Below are positions 33,011 to 44,784 of a DNA stretch of 56,160 nucleotides, one piece after another. The DNA is from Rhizobiaceae bacterium (GTDB taxonomy: Bacteria > Pseudomonadota > Alphaproteobacteria > Rhizobiales > Rhizobiaceae). The stretch's first letter is position 1. Every line of letters begins with the position of its first letter. The notes beneath the pieces were generated by a model. The model had not been told where the DNA came from. It searched no databases and saw only the letters and a list, made by a program, of their open reading frames with translations. Both the position numbers and the translations under genes were made by a program. The DNA lies in NCBI GenBank assembly GCA_019635695.1, contig JAHBYZ010000018.1, forward strand, positions 1-56,160, read 5' to 3'.

Positions 33011-33068
33011 CGCGGTCTCCCGGTTCTGCTCCGGAAGACCGCTACTTCTGCGCGGTTAAGATCAGGTG

Positions 33069-33084
33069 GAGCGGCCGGCGCCGC

Positions 33085-33086
<2 letters not shown>
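33069..33086. terminator. Hairpin at the typA stop codon
   Basis: GAGCGGC (33069-33075) / GCCGCTC (33080-33086) with a 4-nt loop, overlapping the typA end. It has no U tract. Confidence 0.35.
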
Positions 33087-34902
<1,816 letters not shown>

Positions 34903-35014
34903 ATGTGTTTCCGGAATCGAAGGGCAAAGGGCGCCAACACGGGCGCCCATTTCTATGGCGCGGCCCATACAGGATTTTTCGCAGGTGCGAAAGAGCCGGT
35001 CGCGATCGTGCCGG

Positions 35015-35030
35015 TTAACGCGGCCTTAAC
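35015..35030. promoter_or_regulatory. Perfect CtrA box
   Basis: TTAAC-N6-TTAAC (35015-35019 and 35026-35030) equals the full consensus of the alphaproteobacterial cell-cycle regulator CtrA. It lies in the divergent gap between typA and the gene at 35101. GANTC sites occur at 34914 and 35058 on both sides. Confidence 0.7.
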
Positions 35031-35100
35031 CGTCCCGGCGTCTGATGAAAAAATCCGGAATCGTGTGGAACAAAACCCAACCTCCGGCGTTCGGTGCCTG

Positions 35101-35403
35101 ATGATGACCCGTTCCGACAGCCTGATGCGCCTGCTGGCCGCCGCCACCCTTATCGGGGCGGCCGCATTGATGCTGACGCCGGTTTCCGCGCGCACCTCGG
35201 TGCAGGAGTTCCCGTCGATCCAGGGCAGTATCGCGCAGCCCGACCCGGAGCCGGAGGACATGTTTGCCGACGCCGAGTTCGGCGTCGATCCAATGGTCAC
35301 GGGTCCGACGACACGCGAGTTCCGCGCAACTCAGGCCCGCCTCGGCTGCCTCGAAGCGAAGTGGCCGGATATCCCGGCCGCCTGCTATCCCAGCCAGAAC
35401 TGA
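35101..35403 (+). CDS. Small secreted protein under a CtrA box
   Basis: 100 residues. A signal peptide spans about RLLAAATLIGAAALMLTPVSA; the mature 70 residues are acidic (PDPEPEDMFADAEFGVDP) and end with two cysteines (LGCLEAK and AACYPSQN) that can form a disulfide. No domain recognised. ATGs at 35101 and 35104 are both possible. With a perfect CtrA box 70 nt upstream it is a candidate cell-cycle-controlled envelope protein; the regulation is inferred. Confidence 0.7.
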   Translation: MMTRSDSLMRLLAAATLIGAAALMLTPVSARTSVQEFPSIQGSIAQPDPEPEDMFADAEFGVDPMVTGPTTREFRATQARLGCLEAKWPDIPAACYPSQN

Positions 35404-35415
35404 CCTGCCGAAGCC

Positions 35416-35437
35416 GACGGCGGTTACAACCGCCGTC
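35416..35437. terminator. Bidirectional hairpin between convergent genes
   Basis: Perfect 9-bp stem GACGGCGGT (35416-35424) / ACCGCCGTC (35429-35437), overlapping the ugpC stop. No U tract. Confidence 0.5.
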
Positions 35438-36464
35438 CATCCTGGCCGAAGAAGTGCAGCTTGGCGGCGTCGACCGCCAGTTCGAAGCGCGCGCCGGGTT
35501 CCAGCGATCCGCGACCGTGAACGCGCACGACCACCGCACTGCCTGCCGCGGTCGCGTAGACGAAGCTCTCCGCGCCGACCGGCTCGATGGCGTCGACGGT
35601 AGCGGACATGCGCAAGGCGGCTTCGGCGTGGCCGAGAAGCACGTCCTCGGGGCGGAAGCCGAGAGTCGCCGCTCCGGCGGGCGCTCCCGCCACCGTCGCC
35701 GATCCATCGCCGATCGCGCCGCCGGCACCGAGCTTCAGCAGGTTCATCGCCGGCGCGCCGATGAAGCTCGCCACGAAGGTCGAGGCCGGCTTCTCGTAGA
35801 CGTCGAGCGGGCTGCCGGTCTGCTCCACCAGTCCGGCATTCATCACCACCAGCTGGTCGGCCAGGGTCATCGCCTCCAGCTGGTCGTGGGTGACGTAGAC
35901 CGAAGTCACGCCAAGCGCCCGCTGCAGCTTCCTGATCTCCACCCGCATCTGGCCGCGCAGCTTGGCGTCGAGGTTGGAGAGAGGCTCGTCGAACAGGAAC
36001 ACTTTTGGGTTGCGCACGATGGCGCGGCCCATGGCCACCCGCTGGCGCTGCCCGCCGGACAGCTCGCGCGGCTTGCGCTTCAGCAGCGCCTCGAGCTCCA
36101 GCGTGCGCGCCGCCTCGTGGACCCGCTTGTCGATTTCGTCCTTCGGCGTGCCGCGGTTGCGCAGGCCGTAGGCCATGTTGTCGTAGACGCTCATGTGCGG
36201 ATAGAGCGCGTAGTTCTGGAACACCATGGCGATGTCGCGCTCGACCGGGCCGAGCGTGTTGACCACCTTGCCGTCGATGGCGATCTCGCCGCCGGAGATC
36301 GACTCCAGCCCGGCGATCATGCGCAGCAGCGTGGACTTGCCGCAGCCCGAGGGCCCGACCAGCACGCATAGCCCGCCGTCGGGGATGGCGATCGAGACGC
36401 CGCGCACGGCCTCGACGCCGCCGGCATAGACCTTGCGCACGTTGCGCATCTCGACGGTCGCCAT
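35424..36464 (-). CDS. ugpC: sn-glycerol-3-phosphate ABC importer ATPase UgpC
   Basis: 346 residues of the MalK/UgpC subfamily. Walker [10 protein letters not shown] (38-46), Q-loop in [26 protein letters not shown], signature [15 protein letters not shown], Walker [17 protein letters not shown], switch His in [15 protein letters not shown]. The C-terminal OB/TOBE regulatory part ([10 protein letters not shown] onward) is complete. Four bases separate its start from the ugpE stop. Paralogues serve many sugars, and assignment to Ugp rests on the linked genes. Confidence 0.93.
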   Translation of the reverse strand: MATVEMRNVRKVYAGGVEAVRGVSIAIPDGGLCVLVGPSGCGKSTLLRMIAGLESISGGEIAIDGKVVNTLGPVERDIAMVFQNYALYPHMSVYDNMAYGLRNRGTPKDEIDKRVHEAARTLELEALLKRKPRELSGGQRQRVAMGRAIVRNPKVFLFDEPLSNLDAKLRGQMRVEIRKLQRALGVTSVYVTHDQLEAMTLADQLVVMNAGLVEQTGSPLDVYEKPASTFVASFIGAPAMNLLKLGAGGAIGDGSATVAGAPAGAATLGFRPEDVLLGHAEAALRMSATVDAIEPVGAESFVYATAAGSAVVVRVHGRGSLEPGARFELAVDAAKLHFFGQDGRRL

Positions 36465-36468
36465 GCGC

Positions 36469-37317
36469 TCACTTCTCCGTTTCGACCAGGCCCTTGACGA
36501 ACCAGCGCTGCATCAGGAGCACGACCAGCACCGGCGGCAGGATCGCCAGCACCGCGGTCACCATGACGAGGTTCCACTGCGTGTCGGCGTCGGCAAACGA
36601 CACCATCTTCCTCAGCGCGATGACGATGGTGTTCATGTCGTTGCGGTTGGTCACCAGCAGCGGCCAGAGATATTGCGTCCAGCCGTAGATGAACATGATG
36701 ACGAACAGCGCCGCGATGTTGGTGCGGGAGAGCGGCAGCAGGATGTCGCGGAAGAAGCGCAGCGGCCCGGCGCCGTCGACGCGGGCGGCCTCGACCAGCT
36801 CGCCGGGTATGGTCAGGAAGAACTGCCGGAACAGCAGCGTGGCCGTCGCCGAGGCCATCAGCGGCAAGGTCAGCCCGGTATAGGTGTCAATCAGGCCGAG
36901 ATCGACCATCACCTTGTAGGTCGGCAGGATGCGCACCTCGACCGGCAGCATCAGGGTGATGAAGATCAGCCAGAAGAACGTCATACGGAACGGAAAGCGG
37001 AAGAAGACGATGGCGAAGGCGGAAAGGATCGAGATGACGATCTTGCCGACCGCGACCGCCAGCGCCACCACGGTCGTGTTGAACAGCAGCGTGGAAACGT
37101 CGACGCCGCCGATGCGGCCGATGCCGCCGGCCAGCGCTTCCCAGTAGTTGGACAGGAACAGCGGTCCCGGCAGCAGCGGCAGCGGCGGGCGCAGGATGGT
37201 CTGCAGCGAATGCGTCGAGGCGACAAAAACGTAGTAGATCGGGAACGCCACGATGACGATGCCGATCACCAGCACGGCGTGGGCGATGAAGGTTGACGTG
37301 CGGCTGGCGCCTAGCAT
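36469..37317 (-). CDS. ugpE: sn-glycerol-3-phosphate ABC importer permease UgpE
   Basis: 282 residues, six helices. It follows E. coli UgpE closely: [91 protein letters not shown] (EAA coupling loop) and [24 protein letters not shown]. The ATG at 37317 is right for the family; the longer frame runs into a palindromic repeat. The repeat cluster separates it from ugpA. Confidence 0.95.
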   Translation of the reverse strand: MLGASRTSTFIAHAVLVIGIVIVAFPIYYVFVASTHSLQTILRPPLPLLPGPLFLSNYWEALAGGIGRIGGVDVSTLLFNTTVVALAVAVGKIVISILSAFAIVFFRFPFRMTFFWLIFITLMLPVEVRILPTYKVMVDLGLIDTYTGLTLPLMASATATLLFRQFFLTIPGELVEAARVDGAGPLRFFRDILLPLSRTNIAALFVIMFIYGWTQYLWPLLVTNRNDMNTIVIALRKMVSFADADTQWNLVMVTAVLAILPPVLVVLLMQRWFVKGLVETEK

Positions 37318-37340
37318 CGCGCTGCCTCCCACCCCACCCA

Positions 37341-37446
37341 CCTCGCTTCGCGAGGCACCCTCCCCATCGAGGGGAGGGAGGGGCGCCAAGCTTGCGGACC
37401 TCCTCCCCCTCGATGGGGGAGGTGGCCCGAAGGGCCGGAGGGGGTG
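37341..37446. repeat. Cluster of four palindromes inside the ugp operon
   Basis: Four hairpins in a row: CCTCG/CGAGG (37341-37355), CCCTCCCC-ATCGA-GGGGAGGG (37358-37378), CCTCCCCC-TCGAT-GGGGGAGG (37402-37422) and GGCCC-GAA-GGGCC (37424-37436), then GGAGGGGG. This has the look of rhizobial intergenic mosaic or REP-like elements; a single copy in the window cannot prove family membership. Confidence 0.7.
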
Positions 37447-37461
37447 AAGAACGCCAACCTC

Positions 37462-38346
37462 TCACCCATAATGCACCTTCCTCTCCACGTAGCGGAACTG
37501 GAAGGCGGTGAGCGCGATGACGATCACCATCAGGATCACCGACTGCGCCGCCGAATCGCCGAGGATCAGGTTCACGAAGCCGTCGTTGTAGACCTTGTAG
37601 ACCAGCGTCTCGGTGGCCTTGCCCGGCCCGCCGCCCGTGACAGCGTGGATGATGCCGAAGGTGTCGAAGAAGGCGTAGGTCGTGTTGATGACCAGAAGGA
37701 AGAAGGTCGTCGGCGCCAGCAGCGGGAAGACGATTGTCCAGAAACGCTTGGTCTCGCGCGCGCCGTCGATCGCGGCGGCCTCGATCAGCGATTTCGGGAT
37801 CGCCTGCAGCCCGGCGACGAAGAACAGGAAATTGTAGCTGATCTGCTTCCACGCGGCGGCGGCCACCACCAGCGTCATCGCCTGCGGGCCGTTGAGCAGC
37901 GGGTCCCAGTTGTAGCCGGCGCCGCGCAGCATGTAGGCGAAGGTGCCCATGGTCGGGTTGAACATGAACAGCCACAGCATGCCGGCGATGGCCGGCGCGA
38001 CCGCATAGGGCCAGATCAGCAGCGTGCGGTAGACGCCGCGGCCGCGGATCACCTTGTCGGCCATGACGGCGAGCAGCAGCGCCACCGCCATGGACAGCAG
38101 CGCGGTGGCGATCGAGAACACCGCGGTCACCTGCACCGAATTGATGTAGTTCGGGTCGTTCAGCACGCGGCGGAAATTGGCGAACCACACGAAGGTCGAG
38201 CGCAGTCCGAACGGGTCCTCGCGCAGCATCGACTGGTAGAGCGCCTGGCTCGCCGGCCAGTAGAAGAAGACGAGCGTAATCGCCAGCTGCGGCAGCAGCA
38301 GCAGGTAGGGCAGCAGCTTGTTGGGGAAGACGACGCGCGGGGTCAT
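37462..38346 (-). CDS. ugpA: sn-glycerol-3-phosphate ABC importer permease UgpA
   Basis: 294 residues, six helices. UgpA blocks: [100 protein letters not shown] (EAA loop) and [23 protein letters not shown] 38346 fits the family N-terminus; the frame upstream to 38463 overlaps ugpB and is discarded. It ends 145 nt before ugpE, the gap being filled by palindromes. Confidence 0.94.
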   Translation of the reverse strand: MTPRVVFPNKLLPYLLLLPQLAITLVFFYWPASQALYQSMLREDPFGLRSTFVWFANFRRVLNDPNYINSVQVTAVFSIATALLSMAVALLLAVMADKVIRGRGVYRTLLIWPYAVAPAIAGMLWLFMFNPTMGTFAYMLRGAGYNWDPLLNGPQAMTLVVAAAAWKQISYNFLFFVAGLQAIPKSLIEAAAIDGARETKRFWTIVFPLLAPTTFFLLVINTTYAFFDTFGIIHAVTGGGPGKATETLVYKVYNDGFVNLILGDSAAQSVILMVIVIALTAFQFRYVERKVHYG

Positions 38347-38413
38347 GCGGACGGCGGCTGACGAACGGCCGCCCGCGCGCGGGGCGCGGGCGGCCAGTCC
38401 GGTTGAGCCCGGC

Positions 38414-39718
38414 CTAGTTGCCGAGCGCCGTCTGGATGGCCTCGTTGCCCCGCTTGACCGCATTGTCGAGCGCCTGCTGGGCGGTCTGCTCGCCGTTCAG
38501 CATCTTCTCGAACTCCTCGTTCTCGATGTCGCGGACCTGCGGCAGGTTGATCAGCCGCACGCCCTTGGAGTTCGCGGTCGGCGCCTTGCCCATCATCTGC
38601 GAGATCGGAATCAGGCGACCCGGGTTCTTGTCATAGAAGCCGGAGGCCTTGGTCGCTTCGTAGGCGGCGATGGTGACCGGCAGATAACCCGACACCTGAT
38701 GCAGCCGCGACTGGATCTCGGTCTGCGACAGGAAGGTGAAGAACGCGGCTACGCCCTTGTATTCGGCGTCGGACTTGCCGCCGAAGACCCAGAGGCTGGC
38801 GCCGCCGGGGATGGTGTTCTGCGGCGCGCCCTGCAGGTCGGGATAGTAAGGCAACTGGCCGAGGCCGTAATTGATGCCCGACTTGATGACGTCGCCCAGG
38901 CCACCGGAGGACTCGGTGAAGATCGCGCATTCCTGCGACAGGAACAGCTGCTTGGCCTCGGAGGTGCGGCCGCCGTAGCGGAACACGCCTTCCTTGGCGA
39001 GGTCGGCGATGTTCTGGAAGTGCTTGACGAATGGCTCGGTGTTGAAGGTCAGCTCCGCATCAGTGGAGGCGAGGCCGTTCTCCTGCGTGGCGTACTGCAG
39101 GTTGTTCCAGGCGGCGAAGTTCTCCAGTCCGATCCAGGTCAGCCAGGTCGAGGTGAAGCCGCAGGGGGCTGCACCGGAAGCCTTTATCTTGCGGGCGGCG
39201 TCGAACACCTCCGGCCAGGTCTTGGGCGGGTTGTTGGCGTCGAGGCCCGCCTTCGCCATGATGTCCTTGTTGTAATAGAGGATCGGCGAGGACGAGTTGT
39301 ACGGGAAGGACAGCATCGTGCCATCCGGCTTGGAATAGTAGGACACGATGCCCGGCAAATATTCCTTCGGGTCGAACGACTTGCCGCCCATCGACAGAAT
39401 CTCGGCCACCGGCTTCACAGCGCCCTCGGCGCCCATCATCACGCCGGTGCCCACGTCGAACACCTGGATGATGTGCGGGGCCTGCTTGGCGCGGAAGGCG
39501 GCGATACCGGCGTTCAGCGTCTCGGGATAGGTGCCCTTGAACACGGGCACGACCTTGTATTCGCTCTGGCTGGCGTTGAATTCCTTCGACAGCGTCTCGA
39601 CGACCTCGTTGTTGGCGCCGGTCATGGCGTGCCACCACTGGATCTCGGTCTGTGCGAAGGCGCTGGACGTCCAAAGCAGCGTCAGGGCGACGCCTGCCGC
39701 AAGGCGTGAGGATTTCAT
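38414..39718 (-). CDS. ugpB: sn-glycerol-3-phosphate periplasmic binding protein UgpB
   Basis: 434 residues, signal peptide [22 protein letters not shown]. Mature start [21 protein letters not shown] and [33 protein letters not shown] are hallmarks of Ugp[32 protein letters not shown] and [20 protein letters not shown] follow. It captures G3P and glycerophosphodiesters as phosphorus or carbon source. First gene of ugpBAEC. Its promoter region has a Pho-box half-site and a -10, in line with PhoB control of ugp in E. coli and Sinorhizobium. Confidence 0.96.
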   Translation of the reverse strand: MKSSRLAAGVALTLLWTSSAFAQTEIQWWHAMTGANNEVVETLSKEFNASQSEYKVVPVFKGTYPETLNAGIAAFRAKQAPHIIQVFDVGTGVMMGAEGAVKPVAEILSMGGKSFDPKEYLPGIVSYYSKPDGTMLSFPYNSSSPILYYNKDIMAKAGLDANNPPKTWPEVFDAARKIKASGAAPCGFTSTWLTWIGLENFAAWNNLQYATQENGLASTDAELTFNTEPFVKHFQNIADLAKEGVFRYGGRTSEAKQLFLSQECAIFTESSGGLGDVIKSGINYGLGQLPYYPDLQGAPQNTIPGGASLWVFGGKSDAEYKGVAAFFTFLSQTEIQSRLHQVSGYLPVTIAAYEATKASGFYDKNPGRLIPISQMMGKAPTANSKGVRLINLPQVRDIENEEFEKMLNGEQTAQQALDNAVKRGNEAIQTALGN

Positions 39719-39770
39719 CTGTGTTCTCCCGTGCATCCGTTTTTGTTGGGAAGGGTGGATGCTGGGGAAA

Positions 39771-39790
39771 CTATAGGCCGTAGATGACAG
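39771..39790 (-). promoter_or_regulatory. Candidate PhoB-dependent promoter of ugpB
   Basis: On the minus strand a perfect Pho-box heptamer CTGTCAT (39784-39790) is followed after 7 nt by TATAGT (39771-39776) as -10. The distal half-site 11 bp upstream is poor. PhoB control is established for ugp elsewhere; here it is inferred. Confidence 0.4.
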
Positions 39791-39842
39791 GGCGACAACA
39801 AGCGCCGGCTAATGAAATTGACCTGGCGATGACGTCGGGTAA

Positions 39843-40505
39843 CTAGCGCGTTCCGAAGATCGCCGAGCCGACGCGCACCGACGTGGCGCCGAAGAGAACC
39901 GCAGTCTCGAAGTCGCCGGACATGCCCATCGAGAGCTTTTCGACGCCCGCCTCGCGCGCCAGCTTTTCGAGCAGCGCGAAATGCGGGCCAGGGTTTTCCC
40001 CGGCCGGCGGAATGCACATCAGCCCCTCGATGGAAAGACCGTGCACGTCGCGGCAGCGCGCCACGAAGGCGACGGCCTCCTTGGGGTCGATGCCGGCCTT
40101 CTGCGGCTCCTGCCCGGTGTTGACCTGCACGTAGAGGCGCGGCGTCTTGCCCTGCCTGGCGATCTCCTTCGCCAGTTCGGCGGCGATCTTCTCGCGGTCG
40201 ACGGTTTCGATCACGTCGAACAGGGCGACGGCCTCCTTCGCCTTGTTGGATTGCAGTGGCCCGATCAGGTGAAGTGCGACGCCGGCGAACTCCTCCTTGA
40301 GCCGCGGCCATTTGCCGAGCGCTTCCTGCACACGGTTCTCGCCGAACACGCGCTGGCCGGCCAGCAGCACCGGGCGGATGTCCTCCGCCTCGAAGGTCTT
40401 CGACACGGCCACCAGCGTGACGGAGCCGGCAGGGCGCTTCGCCTCGCGTTCTGCCGACGCGATGGCCGCGCGGACGCCTTCCAACCTCGAAACCGCTTCA
40501 TTCAT
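39843..40505 (-). CDS. yggS: PLP homeostasis protein YggS/PLPBP
   Basis: 220 residues, TIM-barrel PLP-binding protein that keeps vitamin B6 and amino-acid pools balanced. The PLP lysine is K36 in LVAVSKTF; FGENRVQEALGKWP, HLIGPLQSNKAKEAV, VNTGQEPQKAGI and SMGMSGDFETAVLFGATSVRVGSAIFG are all canonical. ATG 40505 preserves the family N-terminus; the frame upstream is chance. Divergent from leuS, as in many Rhizobiales. Confidence 0.95.
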   Translation of the reverse strand: MNEAVSRLEGVRAAIASAEREAKRPAGSVTLVAVSKTFEAEDIRPVLLAGQRVFGENRVQEALGKWPRLKEEFAGVALHLIGPLQSNKAKEAVALFDVIETVDREKIAAELAKEIARQGKTPRLYVQVNTGQEPQKAGIDPKEAVAFVARCRDVHGLSIEGLMCIPPAGENPGPHFALLEKLAREAGVEKLSMGMSGDFETAVLFGATSVRVGSAIFGTR

Positions 40506-40612
40506 GGGCAATTCCACCTGTCGGGCGGTGTTGACGCCTTCGGCAAAGCATGATGAACGCTTGGCCGCATTTTTCCGGGCTTCGGCCCGAACGACCGAGC
40601 GAATAACCCGAC

Positions 40613-43225
40613 ATGGCCACCGAACGCTACAACCCACGCGCATCCGAGCCCAAATGGCAGAAGGCCTGGGCCGACGCGAAGCTCTTCGAGACGAAGAACG
40701 ACGACCCGCGCGACAAGTACTACGTGCTGGAGATGTTCCCCTACCCGTCGGGCCGCATCCACATGGGCCATGTGCGCAACTACACGATGGGCGACGTGGT
40801 GGCGCGTTTCCAGCGCGCCATGGGCCGCAACGTGCTGCATCCGATGGGGTGGGACGCTTTTGGTCTCCCCGCCGAGAACGCCGCGCGCGACAACAAGGTC
40901 AACCCGCGCGCCTGGACCTACCAGAACATCGAGGCGATGAAGGCGCAGCTCAAGGTCATGGGGCTGTCGCTGGACTGGGCGCGCGAGATCGCCACCTGCG
41001 ACCCGAGCTACTACAAGCACCAGCAGAAGATGTTCCTCGACTTCTGGAAGGCGGGGCTGGTCGAGCGCAAGTCGGCCAAGGTCAACTGGGATCCGGTCGA
41101 CATGACCGTGCTCGCCAACGAGCAGGTGATCGACGGCAAGGGCTGGCGCTCGGGCGCGTCCGTCGAGCTGCGCGACCTGACCCAGTGGTTCTTCAAGATC
41201 ACCTCGATGAGCCAGGAGCTGCTGGACGGGCTGGAGACGCTCGACCGCTGGCCCGAGAAGGTGAAGCTGATGCAGGCCAACTGGATCGGCCGTTCGGAAG
41301 GCGTATTGCTGCGCTGGAAGCTGGCGAACCCGCCGGCGGGCGAAAGCGAGCTCGAGGTCTACACGACCCGGCCCGACACGATCTTCGGCGCCTCGTTCAT
41401 GGCGATCGCTGCCGACCATCCGCTGGCGCGGAAAGCCGCTGAGGGCAACCCGAAACTCGCCGCCTTCATCGAGGACATCCGTCACCGCGGCACGTCGGCG
41501 GCCGAGCTGGAGACGGCCGAGAAGATGGGCTTCGACACCAGCCTGCGCGTGGTCCACCCGTTCGACGAGAGCTGGACGCTGCCGGTCTACGTCGCCAACT
41601 TCGTGCTGATGGACTACGGCACGGGCGCCATATTCGGCTGCCCGTCGGGCGACCAGCGCGACCTCGACTTCGCCAACAAATACGGCCTGCCGGTGGTGCC
41701 GGTGGTGATGCCCGAGGGCGCCGATGCGGCGACCTTCAAGGTCACCGACGAGGCCTATGTCGACGACGGCGTGATGATCAATTCGCGCTTCCTCGACGGC
41801 ATGAAGCCGAAGCAGGCCTTCGACGAGGTGGCGACGCGTCTGTCAGGCGTGTCGATGGCCAACCGGCCGCAGGCCGAGCGCAAGGTACAGTTCCGCCTGC
41901 GCGATTGGCTGATCTCGCGCCAGCGCTACTGGGGCTGCCCGATCCCTGTCATCCACTGCGATGATTGCGGCGCGGTGCCGGTGCCGGCCGACCAGCTCCC
42001 CGTCGAGCTGCCGATGGACGTCACCTTCGACAAGCCCGGCAACCCGCTCGACCATCACCCGACGTGGAAACACACGTCCTGCCCGAAATGCGGCAAGGAC
42101 GCACGGCGCGACACCGACACGATGGACACGTTCGTCGATTCGTCCTGGTATTTCGCCCGTTTCACCGACCCTTGGAACGAGCAGCAGCCGACCGACCTCA
42201 AGGTCGTGGACGGCCCGAAGGGCTGGCTGCCGGTCAACCAGTATATCGGCGGCATCGAGCACGCGATCCTGCACCTGCTCTATTCGCGCTTCTTTACCCG
42301 CGCCATGAAGGCGACGGGGCATTTGAACGCGGTCGAGGAGCCGTTCGAGGGTCTGTTCACGCAGGGCATGGTCGTTCACGAGACCTATAAGGGCGTGAAC
42401 GGCTTCGTCACGCCGGCCGAAGTGACGATCTCGGAAGTCGACGGCAAGCGTCGTGCGACCTTGCTGAGCAATGGCGCCGAAGTCGCCATCGGCCCGATCG
42501 AGAAGATGTCGAAGTCGAAGAAGAACGTGGTCGACCCCGACGACATCATCGGCAGCTACGGCGCCGACACCGCGCGCTGGTTCATGCTGTCGGATTCGCC
42601 GCCGGAGCGCGACGTGATCTGGACCGAGGCCGGCGTCGAGGGCGCGCACCGCTTTGTCCAGCGCGTCTGGCGCATGGTCGGCGACGGCGCCGAAGTGCTG
42701 GCGGGCGTTGCGCCGAACGCCGATCCTGCAAGCCCGGTGTCGAAGGCCGCGCACAAGGTGCTGAAGGCGGTCGGCGAGGACATCGCGCGGCTCTCCTTCA
42801 ACAAGGCCGTCGCGCGCGTCTACGAGCTGGCCAACGTGCTGCAGCCGGCCATCGCCGGTGCCGCGGGCGCCGATGCGGCGGCGAAGGCCGCGTTGCGCGA
42901 GGCGGTCGAGTTCATGCTGTCCATGATCGCCCCGATGATGCCGCATCTGGCTGAAGAATGCTGGACCGCGCTTGGCGGCAAGGGGCTTATCGCCGAGCGG
43001 CCCTGGCCGAAATTCGATGCGGCGCTGACGGTCGACGACGAGGTGACCTATCCGGTGCAGATCAACGGCAAGAAGAAGGGCGACTTGACGATCGGCCGCG
43101 GCGCGGACCAAGCTGCCGTGGAAAAGGCGGCGCTGGCGCTCGACTTCGTGCAGGCCGCGCTGGGCGGCAAGCCGCCGAAGAAGGTGATCGTCGTGCCGCA
43201 GCGGATCGTGAATGTGGTGGCCTGA
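40613..43225 (+). CDS. leuS: Leucyl-tRNA synthetase
   Basis: 870 residues, class Ia synthetase. HIGH-type motif is HMGH in [18 protein letters not shown] (about 41-55); the CP1 editing domain includes [18 protein letters not shown] and the [13 protein letters not shown] region; KMSKS stands at 631-635 ([14 protein letters not shown]); anticodon-binding and C-terminal domains end in [16 protein letters not shown] small CGGGC-TTCG-GCCCG hairpin sits in the leader at 40576-40589. The 3' end overlaps lptE by 14 nt. Confidence 0.97.
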   Translation: MATERYNPRASEPKWQKAWADAKLFETKNDDPRDKYYVLEMFPYPSGRIHMGHVRNYTMGDVVARFQRAMGRNVLHPMGWDAFGLPAENAARDNKVNPRAWTYQNIEAMKAQLKVMGLSLDWAREIATCDPSYYKHQQKMFLDFWKAGLVERKSAKVNWDPVDMTVLANEQVIDGKGWRSGASVELRDLTQWFFKITSMSQELLDGLETLDRWPEKVKLMQANWIGRSEGVLLRWKLANPPAGESELEVYTTRPDTIFGASFMAIAADHPLARKAAEGNPKLAAFIEDIRHRGTSAAELETAEKMGFDTSLRVVHPFDESWTLPVYVANFVLMDYGTGAIFGCPSGDQRDLDFANKYGLPVVPVVMPEGADAATFKVTDEAYVDDGVMINSRFLDGMKPKQAFDEVATRLSGVSMANRPQAERKVQFRLRDWLISRQRYWGCPIPVIHCDDCGAVPVPADQLPVELPMDVTFDKPGNPLDHHPTWKHTSCPKCGKDARRDTDTMDTFVDSSWYFARFTDPWNEQQPTDLKVVDGPKGWLPVNQYIGGIEHAILHLLYSRFFTRAMKATGHLNAVEEPFEGLFTQGMVVHETYKGVNGFVTPAEVTISEVDGKRRATLLSNGAEVAIGPIEKMSKSKKNVVDPDDIIGSYGADTARWFMLSDSPPERDVIWTEAGVEGAHRFVQRVWRMVGDGAEVLAGVAPNADPASPVSKAAHKVLKAVGEDIARLSFNKAVARVYELANVLQPAIAGAAGADAAAKAALREAVEFMLSMIAPMMPHLAEECWTALGGKGLIAERPWPKFDAALTVDDEVTYPVQINGKKKGDLTIGRGADQAAVEKAALALDFVQAALGGKPPKKVIVVPQRIVNVVA

Positions 43226-43790
43226 GCGCGCCGGGCGCCGGTTGTCGGCCGGCAGCGCGGCGCTTGTCGCCGTGCTGCTCGCCGGCTGCACCGCGCAGCC
43301 GCTCTATTCCGGTTCGGTCGCGCCGTCGGTCAATCCCGGCGCGGCGACGCCTGTGAAGGCCACGCTCGGCCAGGTCAACGTCGCGCCGGTCACCACGCGC
43401 GAGGCGCAGGAGGTCCGCAACGAGCTGATCTTCCTGCTATCCGGCGGTCGCGGAAATCCGGCCGCAGCGCCCTACGAGCTGACCCTGTCGGCTTACGCCG
43501 TCGCCGCCAGTTCGACCTACACCCAGGTGACGACGCAGGAGAAGGCGCCCAACTCGCAGATCATGACCTTCGTCGGCACCTACACGATCAGGGAGGCCGG
43601 CACCGGCCGCGTCGTCGGCACCGGAACGCGTCGCGCGACGGCAGCCTATGACGTGCCCAGCAATCAGCCGTTCGCGGAACAAAGAGCGGCTCGCGATGCG
43701 CAGAACCGCTCCGCCCGCGAGCTCGCGGCGCTTCTGGTGGCCGCGGTTGCGGCCGATCTTGCGACCGGGCGCAACGCGGCAACACAATAG
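43212..43790 (+). CDS. lptE: LPS assembly lipoprotein LptE
   Basis: 192 residues. Lipobox VLLAGC puts the lipidated cysteine at C26, followed by QPLYSGS, the start typical of LptE, which plugs the LptD barrel in the outer membrane for LPS export. The mature domain shows [25 protein letters not shown] and a paired strand region with [24 protein letters not shown]. It overlaps leuS by 14 nt, the standard alphaproteobacterial order. The usual next gene holA is not present; an acyltransferase follows. Confidence 0.9.
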   Translation: MWWPERAGRRLSAGSAALVAVLLAGCTAQPLYSGSVAPSVNPGAATPVKATLGQVNVAPVTTREAQEVRNELIFLLSGGRGNPAAAPYELTLSAYAVAASSTYTQVTTQEKAPNSQIMTFVGTYTIREAGTGRVVGTGTRRATAAYDVPSNQPFAEQRAARDAQNRSARELAALLVAAVAADLATGRNAATQ

Positions 43791-43881
43791 TCGCTGTCTT
43801 CCCCCCGACACGAAACCGTCACCGTGCCGTAGCGGGACTCGGGCAGGAACCTGCCGGGGCTCTTGCTGCCGGAGGCGCGCC

Positions 43882-44778
43882 GTGGCCGAACTCACCCCCC
43901 GCAACCTTTTCGACGCCGGTCTGCTGCGGCTCGCTGGCGCCGGGCGGCGAAGGCACATCGTCGACGATCTGATCGAGGAACGGGCGGTCAGGCTCAGCCG
44001 CCATCCGGCATGGCCGCTGTTGCGGCCGCTGCTGCACGGCCTGCTGGGTTACGACGAGGCGGTACGTCTCGCCGACGCCGTCTCGCCGCTTCCCGGCAGC
44101 GCTGTGTTCGACAGTCTCGCCGCGCGGCTGCGTCTCCATCTCGACATCACCGGCGCTTCGAATATCCCCGCGCATGGCGGGTTCATCCTCGCCTGCAGCC
44201 ATCCCACCGGGCTCGCCGACCCCGTCGCCGCATGGCAGCTGCTGGCGCCGCACCGCTCCGACATCACACTGTTCGGCAACCGCGATGCGCTTCGCGTGGC
44301 GCCGCGGCTCGCCGACCTGGTGATCCCGGTCGAATGGCGCGCCACGGAGAAGACGCGCGCCAAGAGCCGCGTCGCCGCCGAGGCCACCGCGCGCGCTTTC
44401 GCGGCCGGCCGGGCCGTCATCCTGTTCCCGTCCGGTCGCATCGCCTTCTGGAACGTCGACCGCATCGACGAGCGGCCCTGGCAGACCTCGTTGGTGTCGC
44501 TGGCGCGGCGCTACGAAGTCCCCGTCGTGCCGGTCAGCATGCAGGCGTGCAACTCGCGGCTGTTCCACCTGTTCGCGCGCACCAACACGGAACTGCGCGA
44601 CATGACGGTCTTCCGCGAACTGCTCAACAAGCGCGGCTCGACCTTCCGCATCGTCGTCGGAAAGCCTGTCGCGGCGGACGCGCTCGCCGGCGATCCGGCC
44701 GAGGTGACCCGCGCGCTGCAGCGCCACACGGTGGAAGCGCTGGAGCGCGATCCCGATGCGACATTCGCGGGGGCCTGA
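43882..44778 (+). CDS. PlsC-like lysophospholipid acyltransferase family protein
   Basis: 298 residues. The acyltransferase core shows CSHPTGLADPVA (H107, D113), the HPTGxxD variant of the HX4D motif, then FGNRDALRVAPRLADLVIPV, ILFPSGRIAFWNVD (acceptor-binding FPxG) and VPVVPVSMQACNSRLFHLF. Family members acylate glycerol-phosphate or related lipids at the inner membrane; the substrate is open. GTG 43882 has GGAGG six bases upstream. It follows lptE by 91 nt and ends six bases before the convergent beta-lactamase gene. Confidence 0.85.
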   Translation: MAELTPRNLFDAGLLRLAGAGRRRHIVDDLIEERAVRLSRHPAWPLLRPLLHGLLGYDEAVRLADAVSPLPGSAVFDSLAARLRLHLDITGASNIPAHGGFILACSHPTGLADPVAAWQLLAPHRSDITLFGNRDALRVAPRLADLVIPVEWRATEKTRAKSRVAAEATARAFAAGRAVILFPSGRIAFWNVDRIDERPWQTSLVSLARRYEVPVVPVSMQACNSRLFHLFARTNTELRDMTVFRELLNKRGSTFRIVVGKPVAADALAGDPAEVTRALQRHTVEALERDPDATFAGA

Positions 44779-44784
44779 TCTGCC

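Noticed and set aside
40530..40612. T-box or amino-acid attenuator before leuS
   Set aside because: Only one 5-bp TTCG hairpin is present, with no specifier loop or leader peptide rich in Leu codons.
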